64,000 nt of DNA from Calocera cornea HHB12733 (GCA_001632435.1 KV423914.1:11776-75775); one strand, 5' to 3'. Counted from the first letter of the stretch, positions 41,719-53,100 are shown. Notes: generated from the sequence alone by a model not told the origin. Made by a program: numbers and translations.

Positions 41719-43131
41719 AGGAGGGAGGCACGCATTGTATCATACCGCGCAAGGACATTACAGTATATCCAGTCTTCTTCAGATCCTTACATTACATTTT
41801 GGGCTCTAGACCGCCTTATGCCGTTGACAATGTACATTCGCGTTGTGCATGCATGACTGGAGAGTTCTGTCGCAAGTCGTGATCTCAACCTAGCAGATCC
41901 GAAGGTGTGATGCTCGGTAGGGTTGAGAGACGCCCGCAATGAAGACGAGGGTATAACTGGAGCGGCGGTTAGAGGAGCCGAAAGTGGCAACGCACAATGC
42001 AGTCACTTAGCCAAGGCTGGTAAGATAAAGACAGCTCGGGAAGATAACTCTTTCTGGCCTAGCTAGCCGGCTATTCCCATCGCCGCCCGTATTGAGGCAA
42101 TATCCATCGCATTGCTTCGTTCGCCTAGCGCGAGAGTTCCGGTCGTGAGTTCTCTTCCGTGAAAATCCAAACGACCGGGGACGCCCCGATTGTTCCCCGA
42201 GTCTCTCGCCGCAGGCCGGGTGGGAGGTCCGCCTTCTTTCACTTCCGACTGGGGCCACAGTATCTGCGATCTCGATTGCCACTGCGATGGTCTCGAGATA
42301 CGGTTTGCGGGGGCTGGAAGAGTATTCCACTTCTTGGTTAGAAGCAGTTGGGCGCAGTCCCACTCCACTCAGTCTAGGCTCACGGAGTGGGAGGGACGGT
42401 GGAAAGTTCCTCCTCGTTGTCGAGGGGACAGAACTGCTGTCAACTATGAGCCAGTCGATTACGCGTCTTCAGTGGAATCGGGTCTCTCAAGAGCCTATGC
42501 ATAGACTACTTGCAGAGTCTTCCCGCCTTTAGAAGGATATCCACCCTGGTAGCCATTTGGAGCGATGTCGACTGCGATAAGCTGGCGCTCGTGCGTTAAC
42601 AGAGAGCCGCGGGACTACTATAGTGATCGAAAGGCCGAGAAAGGTGTCGTCGAGAAGAAGTAGCAACGATAAGAGCATCAGGAATACTGGGGGACTCCTC
42701 TCCAACGGCACATCGGTCGACGTGTCAACACCTTCCGATGCACTCAACCTCAAGCGAGAGCCCGGCAAGTCAACCACCATGAACGACAGTTGGTAACCGA
42801 GCGCGAGGATCATTCGGGTCGACCAAATCATGGTCCAAGGGAACCGGTCGGACGCGTGTTAATAAAGACAACAGAAGTAGACACATGAGGTGTCCATTAG
42901 CCGACCGAAGACATCTAAGCCGCTGGTGCCTGGTCCGTGGCTTTGGCTTGCCAAGTAGCAGTCCTCGGACACAACGGCAGATTCTCGGATGTCGTGAGCT
43001 TCGGGCTCTGATAGGCATAGCCTAGCTTACGACATGACGTGGGCAGTGCCTTCGCATCTGCCGGTATGATCTGTAGAACATGATGTACGTGCCTGGAATT
43101 GCGGGACCACGGGAGGAAGAGGTTTCGGGAA
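41719..43131. other. Intergenic region left of the retrotransposon
   Basis: About 1.4 kb with no convincing gene and no repeat that I could relate to the neighbouring LTRs. The longest frames are about 100-140 codons without features. Confidence 0.4.
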
Positions 43132-43136
43132 CTTAG
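43132..43136. repeat. Left target-site duplication CTTAG
   Basis: Identical to 49045-49049 immediately after the right LTR; 5-bp duplications are typical of Ty3-type integration. Confidence 0.9.
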
Positions 43137-43510
43137 TGTCATGAGCGTAGAGTAGTGGGCGGAGCGATATGGGGACCACGAGTCCCTTGTCGCGCGAGAC
43201 AGTGAGCTCGCGGCGAAATGGGGACTGGTCCCCTTCGCCGCGTCAACTTGTAACGTCCACCTCCTCAAAGTGCATCCATTCGTTTGTCCGGTCTCCTGGT
43301 CCCAACTCCCTGCATCCAGCCCTCGTACTACCCTGTCCTGCATCCGGAAGGTCCCAGTCCTTCGCCCCTCGAGTCCTGGCCTCTCTGGCTCTCATTTCGT
43401 CCTTCGCATATTCAAGCCTTGCCCAAGCGCAGGCACCCGTTTCGTCTGCCCTGCTCAATCCTCGCCATCCAGCCCCGTTACCCCATCCAACCCGGCCCCC
43501 AATCCTGACA
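43137..43510 (+). repeat. Left LTR
   Basis: 374 bp, starting TGTCATGAGCG and ending CAATCCTGACA, so the ends form the inverted pair TGTCA...TGACA. A strong hairpin lies at 43209-43242: arms CGCGGCGAA and TTCGCCGCG, then GGGGAC and GTCCCC, with a 2-nt bulge and a 2-nt loop. Confidence 0.95.
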
Positions 43511-43512
43511 TT

Positions 43513-43522
43513 TTGACGCGGC
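43513..43522 (+). other. Putative self-priming primer-binding site
   Basis: TTGACGCGGC, two bases after the left LTR, is the exact reverse complement of GCCGCGTCAA at 43237-43246 inside the LTR. I see no TGG-type tRNA-complementary site right after the LTR. In the Tf1/sushi group the transcript's own 5' end folds back to prime reverse transcription; this match suggests the same here if transcription starts near 43237. Confidence 0.5.
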
Positions 43523-43562
43523 AACCACTTTGGTGCTTGCCTTATCCCGTCTTGCCTCTGCC

Positions 43563-44693
43563 ATGTTTCTGTCACAACCCTCGAGTTCTCTGGTGAACGT
43601 GAGCGAAATGGACACCACACCTGTGGACTCTCCCGTGCCCCAGCTGCCGACAAACCCTCTGCCCCCCTCCTACCAGCAGAGCCCCGCTCCCAGCCCTGTT
43701 CCAGTTCCTGCTGAGCCCGCTCCCGTGGCTCCACCTCCTCCGGATCCAATGCAGTTAATTGGCAATGCACTTGGCGGAATCACCGAGCTCCTGCAGCATC
43801 TTGCTCAGCCCGCACGCATGCCTATACCTGCCGTACGCCCCGCTATATCCATCCGCGCACCCGAGCCATTTGCCTTTGATGGCAAAGCCAAAAACGTCGA
43901 TCCTTTCCTTCGCCAATGCATCGACATCATCCATACTGGTGGACCTGCGACATTCCCCACGGATCGGCACAAGACTACATACCTCGCCGGATTCATGACG
44001 AAACACGAGTTCCCACGCGCCTGGCTTGAAGGAATTCGGACCGTTAACGAGGTGCTCATGGACGATTTCAACGGCTTTATTGCCTCATTTCGCTCGCACT
44101 TCTCCGACCCAGATGCACGAGGAACGGCTGCACGCAAACTCGAGAAGCTGAAGCAGACTGGTTCTGCTGCTCAGTACACCGCACAATTCCTGGACCTCAT
44201 TTCGCTCCTCCCGCTCTCTGAATGGTCCCAGTGCGAAGCATATTTCCGTGGACTGAAATCCGAAGTCCAAGAGGGTTTTATCCCAATTGGCAAACCCGAA
44301 CTCCTTGCCGACCTCATGCGACTTGCGATAGACATCGACAATCGCCAGTACCAATTTCGCTCTGACCGACGCCTTAACCCAAAGACGCGCTCCACCCCTG
44401 TGCACACTGCACAGCAGCCAACCCCTCGGGCTCCCATTTCGCACGACGGTTCTGTACCTATGGAGATCGATGCCGTTCGCGGACCGCTCACCCCGGCTGA
44501 ACGCCAACGCCGCATTGCAGGCAAGCTCTGCCTCTACTGTGCCGGCAGCGGACACTTTGCGAACCAGTGCCCCGCAAAGACCCGTCGATCCAACCCTAAC
44601 GCTCGTACTCCGGCGCGCATTTCGTCTGTCAACCCAACACCCCCGATATCTTCTCCCACTCCCACTTCGGAAAACGTGAACCCGCAGGCCTAG
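43563..44693 (+). CDS. gag: Gag polyprotein of the retrotransposon
   Basis: 376 aa from the ATG at 43563. A Pro-rich N-terminus is followed by a capsid-like region (FDGKAKNVDPFLRQC, HEFPRAWLEGI, FRSHFSDPDARGTAARKLEKLKQTGSAAQYTAQF), which is the usual retrotransposon gag signature. A single CCHC zinc knuckle, CLYCAGSGHFANQC, lies near residue 325. The product forms the particle that packages element RNA. The pol frame is shifted by -1 relative to gag and is already open from 44600, so the two overlap by about 93 nt. Confidence 0.9.
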   Translation: MFLSQPSSSLVNVSEMDTTPVDSPVPQLPTNPLPPSYQQSPAPSPVPVPAEPAPVAPPPPDPMQLIGNALGGITELLQHLAQPARMPIPAVRPAISIRAPEPFAFDGKAKNVDPFLRQCIDIIHTGGPATFPTDRHKTTYLAGFMTKHEFPRAWLEGIRTVNEVLMDDFNGFIASFRSHFSDPDARGTAARKLEKLKQTGSAAQYTAQFLDLISLLPLSEWSQCEAYFRGLKSEVQEGFIPIGKPELLADLMRLAIDIDNRQYQFRSDRRLNPKTRSTPVHTAQQPTPRAPISHDGSVPMEIDAVRGPLTPAERQRRIAGKLCLYCAGSGHFANQCPAKTRRSNPNARTPARISSVNPTPPISSPTPTSENVNPQA

Positions 44694-47600
44694 ACGTCCC
44701 TTGTCCTGCGGAGCTTCTAGGGACGACACCATATCCAGCACTTGGTGCTGCGTTATTGGAGGCGCCCATTTCGAAGACGCACCTCTTCCTCCCGGTGTCA
44801 CTACAATTCCCAGACCATGATGGCATCCTGACGTATGCCCTTGTGGATTCCGGCGCAACGGCTTCATTCGTATCATCGGACCTCGCAACTAAACACTCTC
44901 TTCCGCTTATCCCTCTTGCAAACCCACAACCCGTGTTCACCGTCGACAATCGACCCTTGGTGTCCGGCGCGGTAACACATTCCATAACCGCAACCCTGTC
45001 TATTCAACATCATGCTGAGACTATGTCCTTTGGACTAGTCCGCATCAGCTATCCCGTCATCCTCGGACTCGACTGGCTCCAGAAGCACAACCCTGCTATC
45101 AACTGGAAGCGAAATGAGATCCATCTATCCTGCTGCGGCCTTGCTGCTCTACTCTGTGTTCAGGGGATAGGCTCCGGTCTTACCCCTTCCGCACTCTCTG
45201 TCCGCGCTTCGACTGATCACCGAGCGCTCCCGGCACCTCGTTCTTTGGCGAAGGAGACTGAACCTCCTGGCGCCCATTTCGCTCCGCTCCCTGCCGCACC
45301 CGTGTCCGGTGCCTCTGCCTGTTTGGTTACCAATTCGCTTTTGGAACCATTTGACCTCCCACCCTCCGAATCCGAGCTCCTGTCAAAGGTACCAGCTGAG
45401 TACCATGAGTTCCTCTCAGTCTTCTCGCCCTCCGAAGCGGAAACACTCCCTCCGCACCGTCCCTATGACCTGAAAATCGAGCTGGAGGATGGGAAGACCC
45501 CACCTTTTGGCCCGATATACTCGCTCTCTGTCGCCGAGCGTGAGGAGCTAGTCTCGTATATTGCAAAGAACCTGAAGAAAGGCTTCATCCGCCGCTCTAC
45601 CAGTTCCGCCGCTTCGCCTATCCTTTTCGTAAAGAAAGCCAATGGATCGCTCCGCCTCTGCGTCGATTACCGTGCTTTGAACAATATCACTCGTCGAAAC
45701 CGATACCCGTTACCACTCATCTCGGACCTCCTTGATCGCGTTCAAGGAGCGAAATGCTTCACAAAGCTTGATCTCACCTCTGCTTTCAACCTAATCCGCG
45801 TTGCACCAGGTGACGAGTGGAAGACTGCATTTCGCACGCACCTAGGCCTCTTTGAATACCTCGTGATGCCAATGGGCTTGACAAACGCTCCGAGCGTCTT
45901 CCAGGCCTACATCCAAGACATCCTCCGTGATCTCCTTGATATCAGCTGTGTCGTCTATCTCGACGATATTCTCATTTTCTCGCCAACCCCGACTGAACAT
46001 ACCCTGCACGTGCGCACTGTGCTTAATCGACTCAGATCGGGTGGTCTATTCTGTAATATTGAGAAATGCACCTTCGGCCAGCACACCGTCGAGTTCCTCG
46101 GGTACCACATTTCGTCCAATGGAATCGAAATGGATCCCGCAAAGCTCTCAACAATCCGTGACTGGCAGCCACCCACATCCGTGAAAGAAGTTCAGGCGTG
46201 GCTCGGCTTCACAAACTTCTACCGTCGCTTCATTGCAAACTACTCGAAGCTCGCACTCCCGCTCTATGAGTGCACAAAGAAGCCGCCTCCCGGCTCCCAT
46301 TTCGCTCTGTCTCCCGCTGCGCTCCAGAGTTTCCGAGCACTCCAGGACGCCTTCACCTGTGCTCCCGTGCTGCAGCACTTCGACCCTCTCGTTCCCATTT
46401 CGCTCGCAACCGATGCATCCGATTTCGCTCTCTCCGGCATAATACACCAGCCAGACAGCTCCGGACACTTACACCCTGTTGCCTTCTTCTCTCGCAAGCT
46501 CTCACCCGCAGAAATTAACTACGAGATCTATGATAAAGAGCTGCTTGCTATCATCGAGACCTTCCGCAATTTCCGTGCCTGGCTTGTTGGCACATCCACC
46601 CCAATCTCTGTCCTGTGCGACCACAAGAACCTGGAGTACTTTATGACGTCCCGCGTTCTCAATCGTCGCCAGGCTCGTTGGTCCCTTCTGCTTGCTGATT
46701 TCAATTTTCGCCTGGACTACCACCCCGGGAAGTTGAATCCTGCCGACGCCCCCTCCCGTCGCCCGGACTTTCTCCCTAAAGAAGGGGATGAGGTCCTATC
46801 GGCCCAGTTCAAAGCCCTTCTTGCTCCGGCACATCTCGAACGCCTACCAGCGAAATGGGCACCAACCATCTCCGCACTCTACACCTTCCCCCCTGATGCC
46901 GCGACACAGGAGCTGCGCGACGCGCTCCAAGATGACGAAGAATCCAAGGATGCGCTTGAGGCCGGTCATGAGGATTTTGCCCTTGAAGATGGACTTGTTT
47001 TCCACAAGCGACGGCTCTTCATCCCCGCACCTCTGCGCACCCAATTCGTTAAGTCTCGACATGACAACGCTACCGGTGGACACCCCGGACGTGCATCCAC
47101 CTATAATCTCCTCGCCCGCGATTTCTCCTGGCCTGGTATGCTCACATTTGTGCGCCGATATGTCTCAGGTTGCGACACCTGCCAGCGTACCAAGGCACCT
47201 CGCCATAAGCCATACGGCCTCCTACAGCCTCTGGATGTCCCAACTCGTCCGTGGCATTCCATCTCAATGGACTTTATTGTCAAACTACCACTCTCGAGCG
47301 GCTATGACTCTATCTGGGTTGTGGTCGACCGTTTCACAAAGATGTCCCATTTCGTTCCATGCAACGAAACGGTAACCGCCTCTGGTCTTGCCTCCCTCTT
47401 CCTTCAGCACATCTTCCGCCTGCACGGATTCCCCCAGTCTATTGTATCGGACCGTGGTTCTCTTTTCGTTTCTCAGTTCTGGCAGCGCTTCCTCGAGCTT
47501 GCAAATGTCGAGTCAAACCCATCAACTGCATACCACCCGCAAACGAACGGTCAGACCGAGCGCGTGAACCAAGAACTTGAACAATATCTTCGCGCCTACT

Positions 47601-48628
47601 GTTCCTACCAGCAAGACGACTGGTCTGACTTACTGCCGCTCGCGGAATTTGCGTACAACAACCGTACCTCTGCCTCCTCGCAAACCTCTCCCTTCTTCGC
47701 CAACTATGGCTATCACCCCGCGTATTCCCCTCGTCTCGCCGACACTGCTATTGTGCCGGCCCCGGAGCTCCTCACAGAAAATCTGCGTCACATTCACGAA
47801 GAACTGCAAGCTGAGTTACAGCACGCACAAGATGCCTATGCACGGCACTACAATGCCCGTCACCGCTCCGCCCCCAAGTTCCAACCTGGCGACCTTGTCT
47901 GGTTGCTCCGCCGCAATATCCGTACCACCCGACCATCCGACAAACTTGACTTCCGTCGCCTGGGTCCCTTCAAGATCCTCCAGCGAATTGGGAACCTCGC
48001 CTATCACCTCGAGCTCCCAACCCACATGAAGCGACTTCACCCGGTATTCAACGTGAACCTGCTCGAGCCATATATCAGTCCCAGCAATGTTGAAGGTCGG
48101 GTACCTCCTCCGCCCAACCCAGTATTCCTCGATGATGACAATACTCCCTGGTTGGAGATTGATGCAATTCTGGATGTCCGCAAGCGTGGACAACGTTTCG
48201 AGTACTTCGTTAACTTTAAAGATTGCCCTGTTGATGAACGCTCCTGGGTACCGCTCAGTGATCTCACAACAGCAGTGGATGAACTTATTGAGCGTTTCCA
48301 CCGTCGACATCCCAGAAAACCTCGCCCTGCTCAGTCCTTGTTCAACCCTCCGGAACGCCCAGCAATTCCTCTCGAAGATCCCCCTCTTTCGCCTCTGTTG
48401 CCAATACCCGACTCTCCGTTCACCACACCTCCGGACTCACCTTTGCTCTCCCCACTACTGTTGCCCGAGAGCCTCCCAAGACAGCCAGCTCCGGCTCCCA
48501 TTTCGTTGCCTCCTGTCCGCAATGAGCTTCTGCCTGGAGCAAGCTCCACTCACCTATCATATATCCCTCCTCGCCAGACCACTACTCGCTCTGGACGCAT
48601 ATCTCGCCCTCACCTTCCCTTAGCATAG
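44600..48628 (+). CDS. pol: Pol polyprotein: protease, reverse transcriptase, RNase H, integrase, chromodomain
   Basis: The frame is open from 44600 to the stop at 48626-48628; an own start codon is not evident, so expression by -1 frameshifting from gag is likely. In order: retropepsin (LVDSGATASFV); reverse transcriptase (FTKLDLTSAFN, VVYLDDILIFS); RNase H (ATDASDFALSG, YDKELLAII); integrase with an HHCC zinc site (HPGRASTYN...CDTCQ), catalytic MDFIVKLP, SDRGSLF and the NGQTERVNQELEQYL helix; and a C-terminal chromodomain (DAILDVRKRGQRFEYFVNFK...SWVPLSDL). Chromodomains steer such elements to heterochromatin. All catalytic residues that I can check are present. Confidence 0.95.
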   Translation, partial: RSYSGAHFVCQPNTPDIFSHSHFGKREPAGLDVPCPAELLGTTPYPALGAALLEAPISKTHLFLPVSLQFPDHDGILTYALVDSGATASFVSSDLATKHSLPLIPLANPQPVFTVDNRPLVSGAVTHSITATLSIQHHAETMSFGLVRISYPVILGLDWLQKHNPAINWKRNEIHLSCCGLAALLCVQGIGSGLTPSALSVRASTDHRALPAPRSLAKETEPPGAHFAPLPAAPVSGASACLVTNSLLEPFDLPPSESELLSKVPAEYHEFLSVFSPSEAETLPPHRPYDLKIELEDGKTPPFGPIYSLSVAEREELVSYIAKNLKKGFIRRSTSSAASPILFVKKANGSLRLCVDYRALNNITRRNRYPLPLISDLLDRVQGAKCFTKLDLTSAFNLIRVAPGDEWKTAFRTHLGLFEYLVMPMGLTNAPSVFQAYIQDILRDLLDISCVVYLDDILIFSPTPTEHTLHVRTVLNRLRSGGLFCNIEKCTFGQHTVEFLGYHISSNGIEMDPAKLSTIRDWQPPTSVKEVQAWLGFTNFYRRFIANYSKLALPLYECTKKPPPGSHFALSPAALQSFRALQDAFTCAPVLQHFDPLVPISLATDASDFALSGIIHQPDSSGHLHPVAFFSRKLSPAEINYEIYDKELLAIIETFRNFRAWLVGTSTPISVLCDHKNLEYFMTSRVLNRRQARWSLLLADFNFRLDYHPGKLNPADAPSRRPDFLPKEGDEVLSAQFKALLAPAHLERLPAKWAPTISALYTFPPDAATQELRDALQDDEESKDALEAGHEDFALEDGLVFHKRRLFIPAPLRTQFVKSRHDNATGGHPGRASTYNLLARDFSWPGMLTFVRRYVSGCDTCQRTKAPRHKPYGLLQPLDVPTRPWHSISMDFIVKLPLSSGYDSIWVVVDRFTKMSHFVPCNETVTASGLASLFLQHIFRLHGFPQSIVSDRGSLFVSQFWQRFLELANVESNPSTAYHPQTNGQTERVNQELEQYLRAYCSYQQDDWSDLLPLAEFAYNNRTSASSQTSPFFANYGYHPAYSPRLADTAIVPAPELLTENLRHIHEELQAELQHAQDAYARHYNARHRSAPKFQPGDLVWLLRRNIRTTRPSDKLDFRRLGPFKILQRIGNLAYHLELPTHMKRLHPVFNVNLLEPYISPSNVEGRVPPPPNPVFLDDDNTPWLEIDAILDVRKRGQRFEYFVNFKDCPVDERSWVPLSDLTTAVDELIERFHRRHPRKPRPAQSLFNPPERPAIPLEDPPLSPLLPIPDSPFTTPPDSPLLSPLLLPESLPRQPAPAPISLPPVRNELLPGASSTHLSYIPPRQTTTRSGRISRPHLPLA

Positions 48629-48654
48629 CTTTCTTGTTTCGTCGGTGCTCAACC

Positions 48655-48670
48655 CTTGAAGGGGAGATAC
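48655..48670 (+). other. Polypurine tract
   Basis: GAAGGGGAGA lies just before the right LTR; this is the normal place for plus-strand priming. Confidence 0.8.
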
Positions 48671-49044
48671 TGTCATGAGCGTAGAGTAGTGGGCGGAGCG
48701 ATATGGGGACCACGAGTCCCTTGTCGCGCGAGACAGTGAGCTCGCGGCGAAATGGGGACTGGTCCCCTTCGCCGCGTCAACTTGTAACGTCCACCTCCTC
48801 AAAGTGCATCCATTCGTTTGTCCGGTCTCCTGGTCCCAACTCCCTGCATCCAGCCCTCGTACTACCCTGTCCTGCATCCGGAAGGTCCCAGTCCTTCGCC
48901 CCTCGAGTCCTGGCCTCTCTGGCTCTCATTTCGTCCTTCGCATATTCAAGCCTTGCCCAAGCGCAGGCACCCGTTTCGTCTGCCCTGCTCAATCCTCGCC
49001 ATCCAGCCCCGTTACCCCATCCAACCCGGCCCCCAATCCTGACA
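48671..49044 (+). repeat. Right LTR
   Basis: 374 bp. I found no difference from 43137-43510 by reading both side by side. It is followed by the target duplication CTTAG. Confidence 0.95.
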
Positions 49045-49049
49045 CTTAG
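49045..49049. repeat. Right target-site duplication CTTAG
   Basis: Matches 43132-43136 exactly. Confidence 0.9.
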
Positions 49050-50106
49050 ACGCCCGGGCCGGGGACCCTGGCCTGTCTTCCCGACGGGCTGTGGTGTCAC
49101 GTGAATCAGAGCCACCGGACGCGCTCTCGCGTCTTCCCGCACGCCGATCTTCTGTCACCAACGACCTCCTCTGTTACCCTCTTTATGACGGCATGGAGCT
49201 GTAACCCGCTCCTGTGACTCCATGCGCAACTATCGCACAGGAACTGGGGTCGCTGGCGAGGTCAATTGTGTTGCCAGTACCTCCAGCCGGCAGAACATGT
49301 ATCGCTTCCAGGGCTCTGATACTCCCAGCGCCTGTGGACGTTCTCGTCGAGCGCATGTCTGAAACTGCCTCCCCGCCCGCACCTGGAGATCTACGTACAC
49401 AAACGCTTGATCAGGAATCTTGTTGGAGTTGCCAGCCTGCCACGCAAGATGTTGGCGCTCAGGGACCACGAGACGCTATCCGGCGACTACTATCTGTCAC
49501 CGTTTGCTCCATGCGGTCGCCGAGCGATTGTCATCACAATATCATACGGGTCGGTCGCTACTTCTCGAGGTTGCGGATCCCAACTGCTTGCTATGAGTGG
49601 GCAAACGCCTTCCACAGAGTCTAGCAGTGTAACTCGATCCGAGCCGTCGACTGCTTTGGAACGCACATCTTCGAGATAGGGCCCAAAGTGTCTCGGCATC
49701 TGCAATATCCCTCCGAATTCCCACCGGTCAGTGGTGTCTCCGGTCAACATTATTCCTCCCCGCCGAGGACTGTCGCTTGTGCGGCCTTGACTTCCGAACT
49801 TGGAAATCGGGGCACGCCTGCCTGGAGCAGATCGCAGGTGAGTTGCCATAATGTCCTGATTGTTTCCTCGCCGCCTGTTGCCCTGTTCTGGTTGGAGGAA
49901 TTGCATCGCCCGCTGTCGTTCCATTGCATTCCAGCTCTGATGTCGGTTACTCCAACAGGTCCCACTGTCGCAGCTCTGAAGCAGTCGAACTATATAACCT
50001 ACAAGGACGACTATGACCGAACCTCGTCTCTTCGCTCCCTACCCAGCCCACCCTATAGACCCCTAGACCACCCGATCAATCAGCTGCAGCGTCGACTCGA
50101 TCCATA
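49050..50106. other. Intergenic region between the retrotransposon and the polyketide synthase
   Basis: About 1 kb; the open frames are short and featureless. It must contain the polyketide synthase promoter; an ACTATATAACC sequence at about 49987-49997 could be its TATA box, roughly 115 bp upstream of the start codon. Confidence 0.45.
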
Positions 50107-53100
50107 ATGTCCAACGAAATCGAGTCCAGGAAGGTTGCCATTGTTGGATTTGCGACAGCCCTCCCTTCCGGTCACTATGCCAAGGAGGATCTGAGCTACA
50201 ACATGCTCTGGGACTTCCTCATGACTAAGAGCGAGTCTTATGAGGAGATTCCCCAGGACAGGTTCGACATCAACCAGTACGTTGTCGTCACAGGAAGATT
50301 TACCAAGATGCTGATATTGCCGCAGATGGTTTGGCAAGAACGCCGGCCAAATCAGCACCCGGAAGGGTAACTTCCTGAAGAACCCAACGCAGTTCGATCA
50401 TATCGAGTTCGGCATTTCCTTGAAGGATGCCACCGCTCTTTCCCCCAGTTCCCGCAAGCTCATCGAGCTGGCTTTTGTCGCTCTGCAAGATGCTGGGATT
50501 GACTATCGCGGCAAGCGCATGGGATGCTTCATGTCTGGCATAAACTCTGGGCTGGTCGATCGTGTACGTTGTTCCATGCCATGGCGGTGCTTGCGACTTA
50601 TACACGTTCCAATAGGATCCTTTCGACGAGCAGGGTAGTTTCGCAAATGCGCCAGCCATGCCTGCCAACCGTGTTTCCTACACCCTGGACATCAACGGTC
50701 CCTCCGTTGCCCTGGATACGGCGTGCAGCTCTTCGATGACGGGCACTCATCTGGCAATCCAGTCTCTGCTGGGCGGAGATTGTGATACTGCACTCGTTGG
50801 TTCGTGCCAATACGACCACTGGTACGCTCACTTGATCTTCATCCACTCGATTCTAACTCTTCAACAGGCTCCAAGACTGGGTTGGATACTCTGCTGGCGG
50901 GGTGTTGGCCCCCGATGGCAAGTGCAAGCCATTTGATGCAGGTGGAGACGGGTACGTAGTTGCAAGACGAGATCTTGTCAGATAGCTGATTTGGGAACGT
51001 AGCTTCTCCCGTTCTGAAGGAGGATCGGTCATTGTCCTGAAGCCCCTGGACAAGGCGCTGGCTGATGGTGACAAAATCTATGCGACAGTGCGTGCTACAT
51101 AGTAGTTCGAAATTCACTAACGTTTAACTGATGATGAGTAGATTCTTGGGTCTGCCATCAACTCGACTGGCGGTGGGTCTGCCCCCAATCAGCCCGTGGG
51201 GTCGGCTCAGCAGGAGGCCATTAAGTTGGCGTACCAACGTGCCGGCAAGGATCCGCGTACTGTGGACTTCGTGGAGCTTCATGCCACGGGTACCGCTGTG
51301 GGTGATCCTATCGAGGCCAATGCGGTTGGCGAACTCTTCCACCGCAAGGCTGAGCTTATCGTCGGCAGCATCAAGGGAAATATGGGGTAAGCCTGAGAAG
51401 TGCATCGCTTGTCAGAGCTGACACGGAAGGATAGACATCTTGAAAACACTGCCTTCCTTGCTTCTCTCGCCAAGGTATGCCTGGTGTTCGAGCACGGCGT
51501 CGTTCCGCCTCAGGCGAACTTGGGGAAGTTGAACCCTGCCATCCACTGGAAGAAGTATAACCTCAAGGTGCCTTACGAACCCACCCCTCTCGAGGTCGAG
51601 CTAGGATCTCGTCCAATCCTCACGTCTATCTCCAGTTTCGGTATCGGCGGTGCCAACGGACATGCTGTTCTCGAATCTTTCGTTCCTGCTTCTGGTGATT
51701 ACACACCAACGGTGACCCAGGGCCCTTATCTCGTCATAGGGGGTGGTCTCACTCCTCGATCTGCCGGCACCGTTGCCAGTGATCTTGCGACCATGATCCA
51801 GGAGAATCCTGACAAGGTCGCAGAAATCTCGCGAATCTCCATTCGGCGCGCCCGTCAACTTCTCTGGCGCACTGCAGCGGTGTATGAGGCCGGGAAACCT
51901 CTGACCTTCCCGGAGCCGACCTCAGTTCCTCGGGTTGTTCCTCCTATCGTCTATGTGATGTCCGGTCAAGGCCCGCAGCACTTCGATATGGGTCGTCAGC
52001 TGTATGCCGAAAACCCGATATTCAGAGCATCGATCGACGAGATGGATGAGATCTACAAGAACTACACCGGCAAGTCTCTTATTGAGACCACAGGTCTGTT
52101 CCGGACTTTGGAGAAGCCTGCGGCTAAGTTGCCCTCGATTTGGTCCATCGCCCTTATCCTTCCATCTATCGCCATGTTCCAGATGGCAATGGTCGACATG
52201 CTCGCTTCCGTCGGCGTTGTTCCAACCGCAGTCGTCGGCCACTCAGCTGGTGAAACTGCCCTCATGTATGCTTCTGGCTCTGCGCCGAAAAAGTTGGCCC
52301 TCGAGGTGTCGATCGCGCGTGGCCGCGCTATGGCACTGCTTGAGGTGCACAAGGGAACGATGGCCGCGATGGCATGCAATCGACAGCAGGCAGAAGCGCT
52401 CATGTCCACACCCGAACTCGGAAAGGGCATTGTTGACATCGCATGCCACAATGCACCCGATGCTGTTGCTCTTTCGGGACCGGCCGACATTATCGACAAC
52501 ATCATGAAGGCAGCCGCCGAGAAGAATATCTGGGCCCGCCGTCTCCAGACCAACTGCCCTGTTCACGGAACCATGATGGATATTTGCAAGACGGAGTACC
52601 AAAAGTCGGTTGGCGATGTCTTCCGCAACAACTCCAGCGTGTCCGAGCCCACAATCAAGACGTACTCGACCCTTTCTGGTGGTGTCCTGGATCAACCCCT
52701 GTCTGCTGACTACTTTTGGAAGAATGCTCGCAACACTGTGATGTTCACCGAGGCTATGACCGCAATCAGGCTCGCGCATCCCAACGCCATTTACGTCGAA
52801 CTCGCCCCGCATCCTGTCCTTTCCTCTTACATCACGGCGATCGTTGGGCAAAATGCCCCGGTCACTTGCCCTGCCAAGCGTGCCCGCAAGGGTGAGAAGG
52901 CGAATGAGACAGCGACCTTCCTAGCCAGCGTTGGTGAACTGTGTCTCAAGGGCTATAACTCTATCGATATCAAGACTGTACCCCGTATCAAGGCAAATGG
53001 CCTCATCCTGCCCGCCTATCCGTTTGCGCAGCGAACGGTTCCTTGGCACTCGGAGTCTGACCTCGGCCAGTCTCGTTTCCGTATCCGCAATGGTCCTCTC

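Larger units (their letters stand above)
43137..49044 (+). mobile_element. Full-length Ty3-type chromovirus LTR retrotransposon
   Basis: It has two 374-bp LTRs, intact gag and pol frames, a purine-rich tract before the right LTR and 5-bp target duplications; total length 5908 bp. Pol order is protease, reverse transcriptase, RNase H, integrase, chromodomain, which places it among Ty3-type chromoviruses. The LTRs look identical along their whole length, so the insertion is recent, and no stop or frameshift is seen in either long frame. Confidence 0.95.

Noticed and set aside
44085..44888. Antisense frame in gag
   Set aside because: Shadow of gag and the gag-pol junction; no motif.
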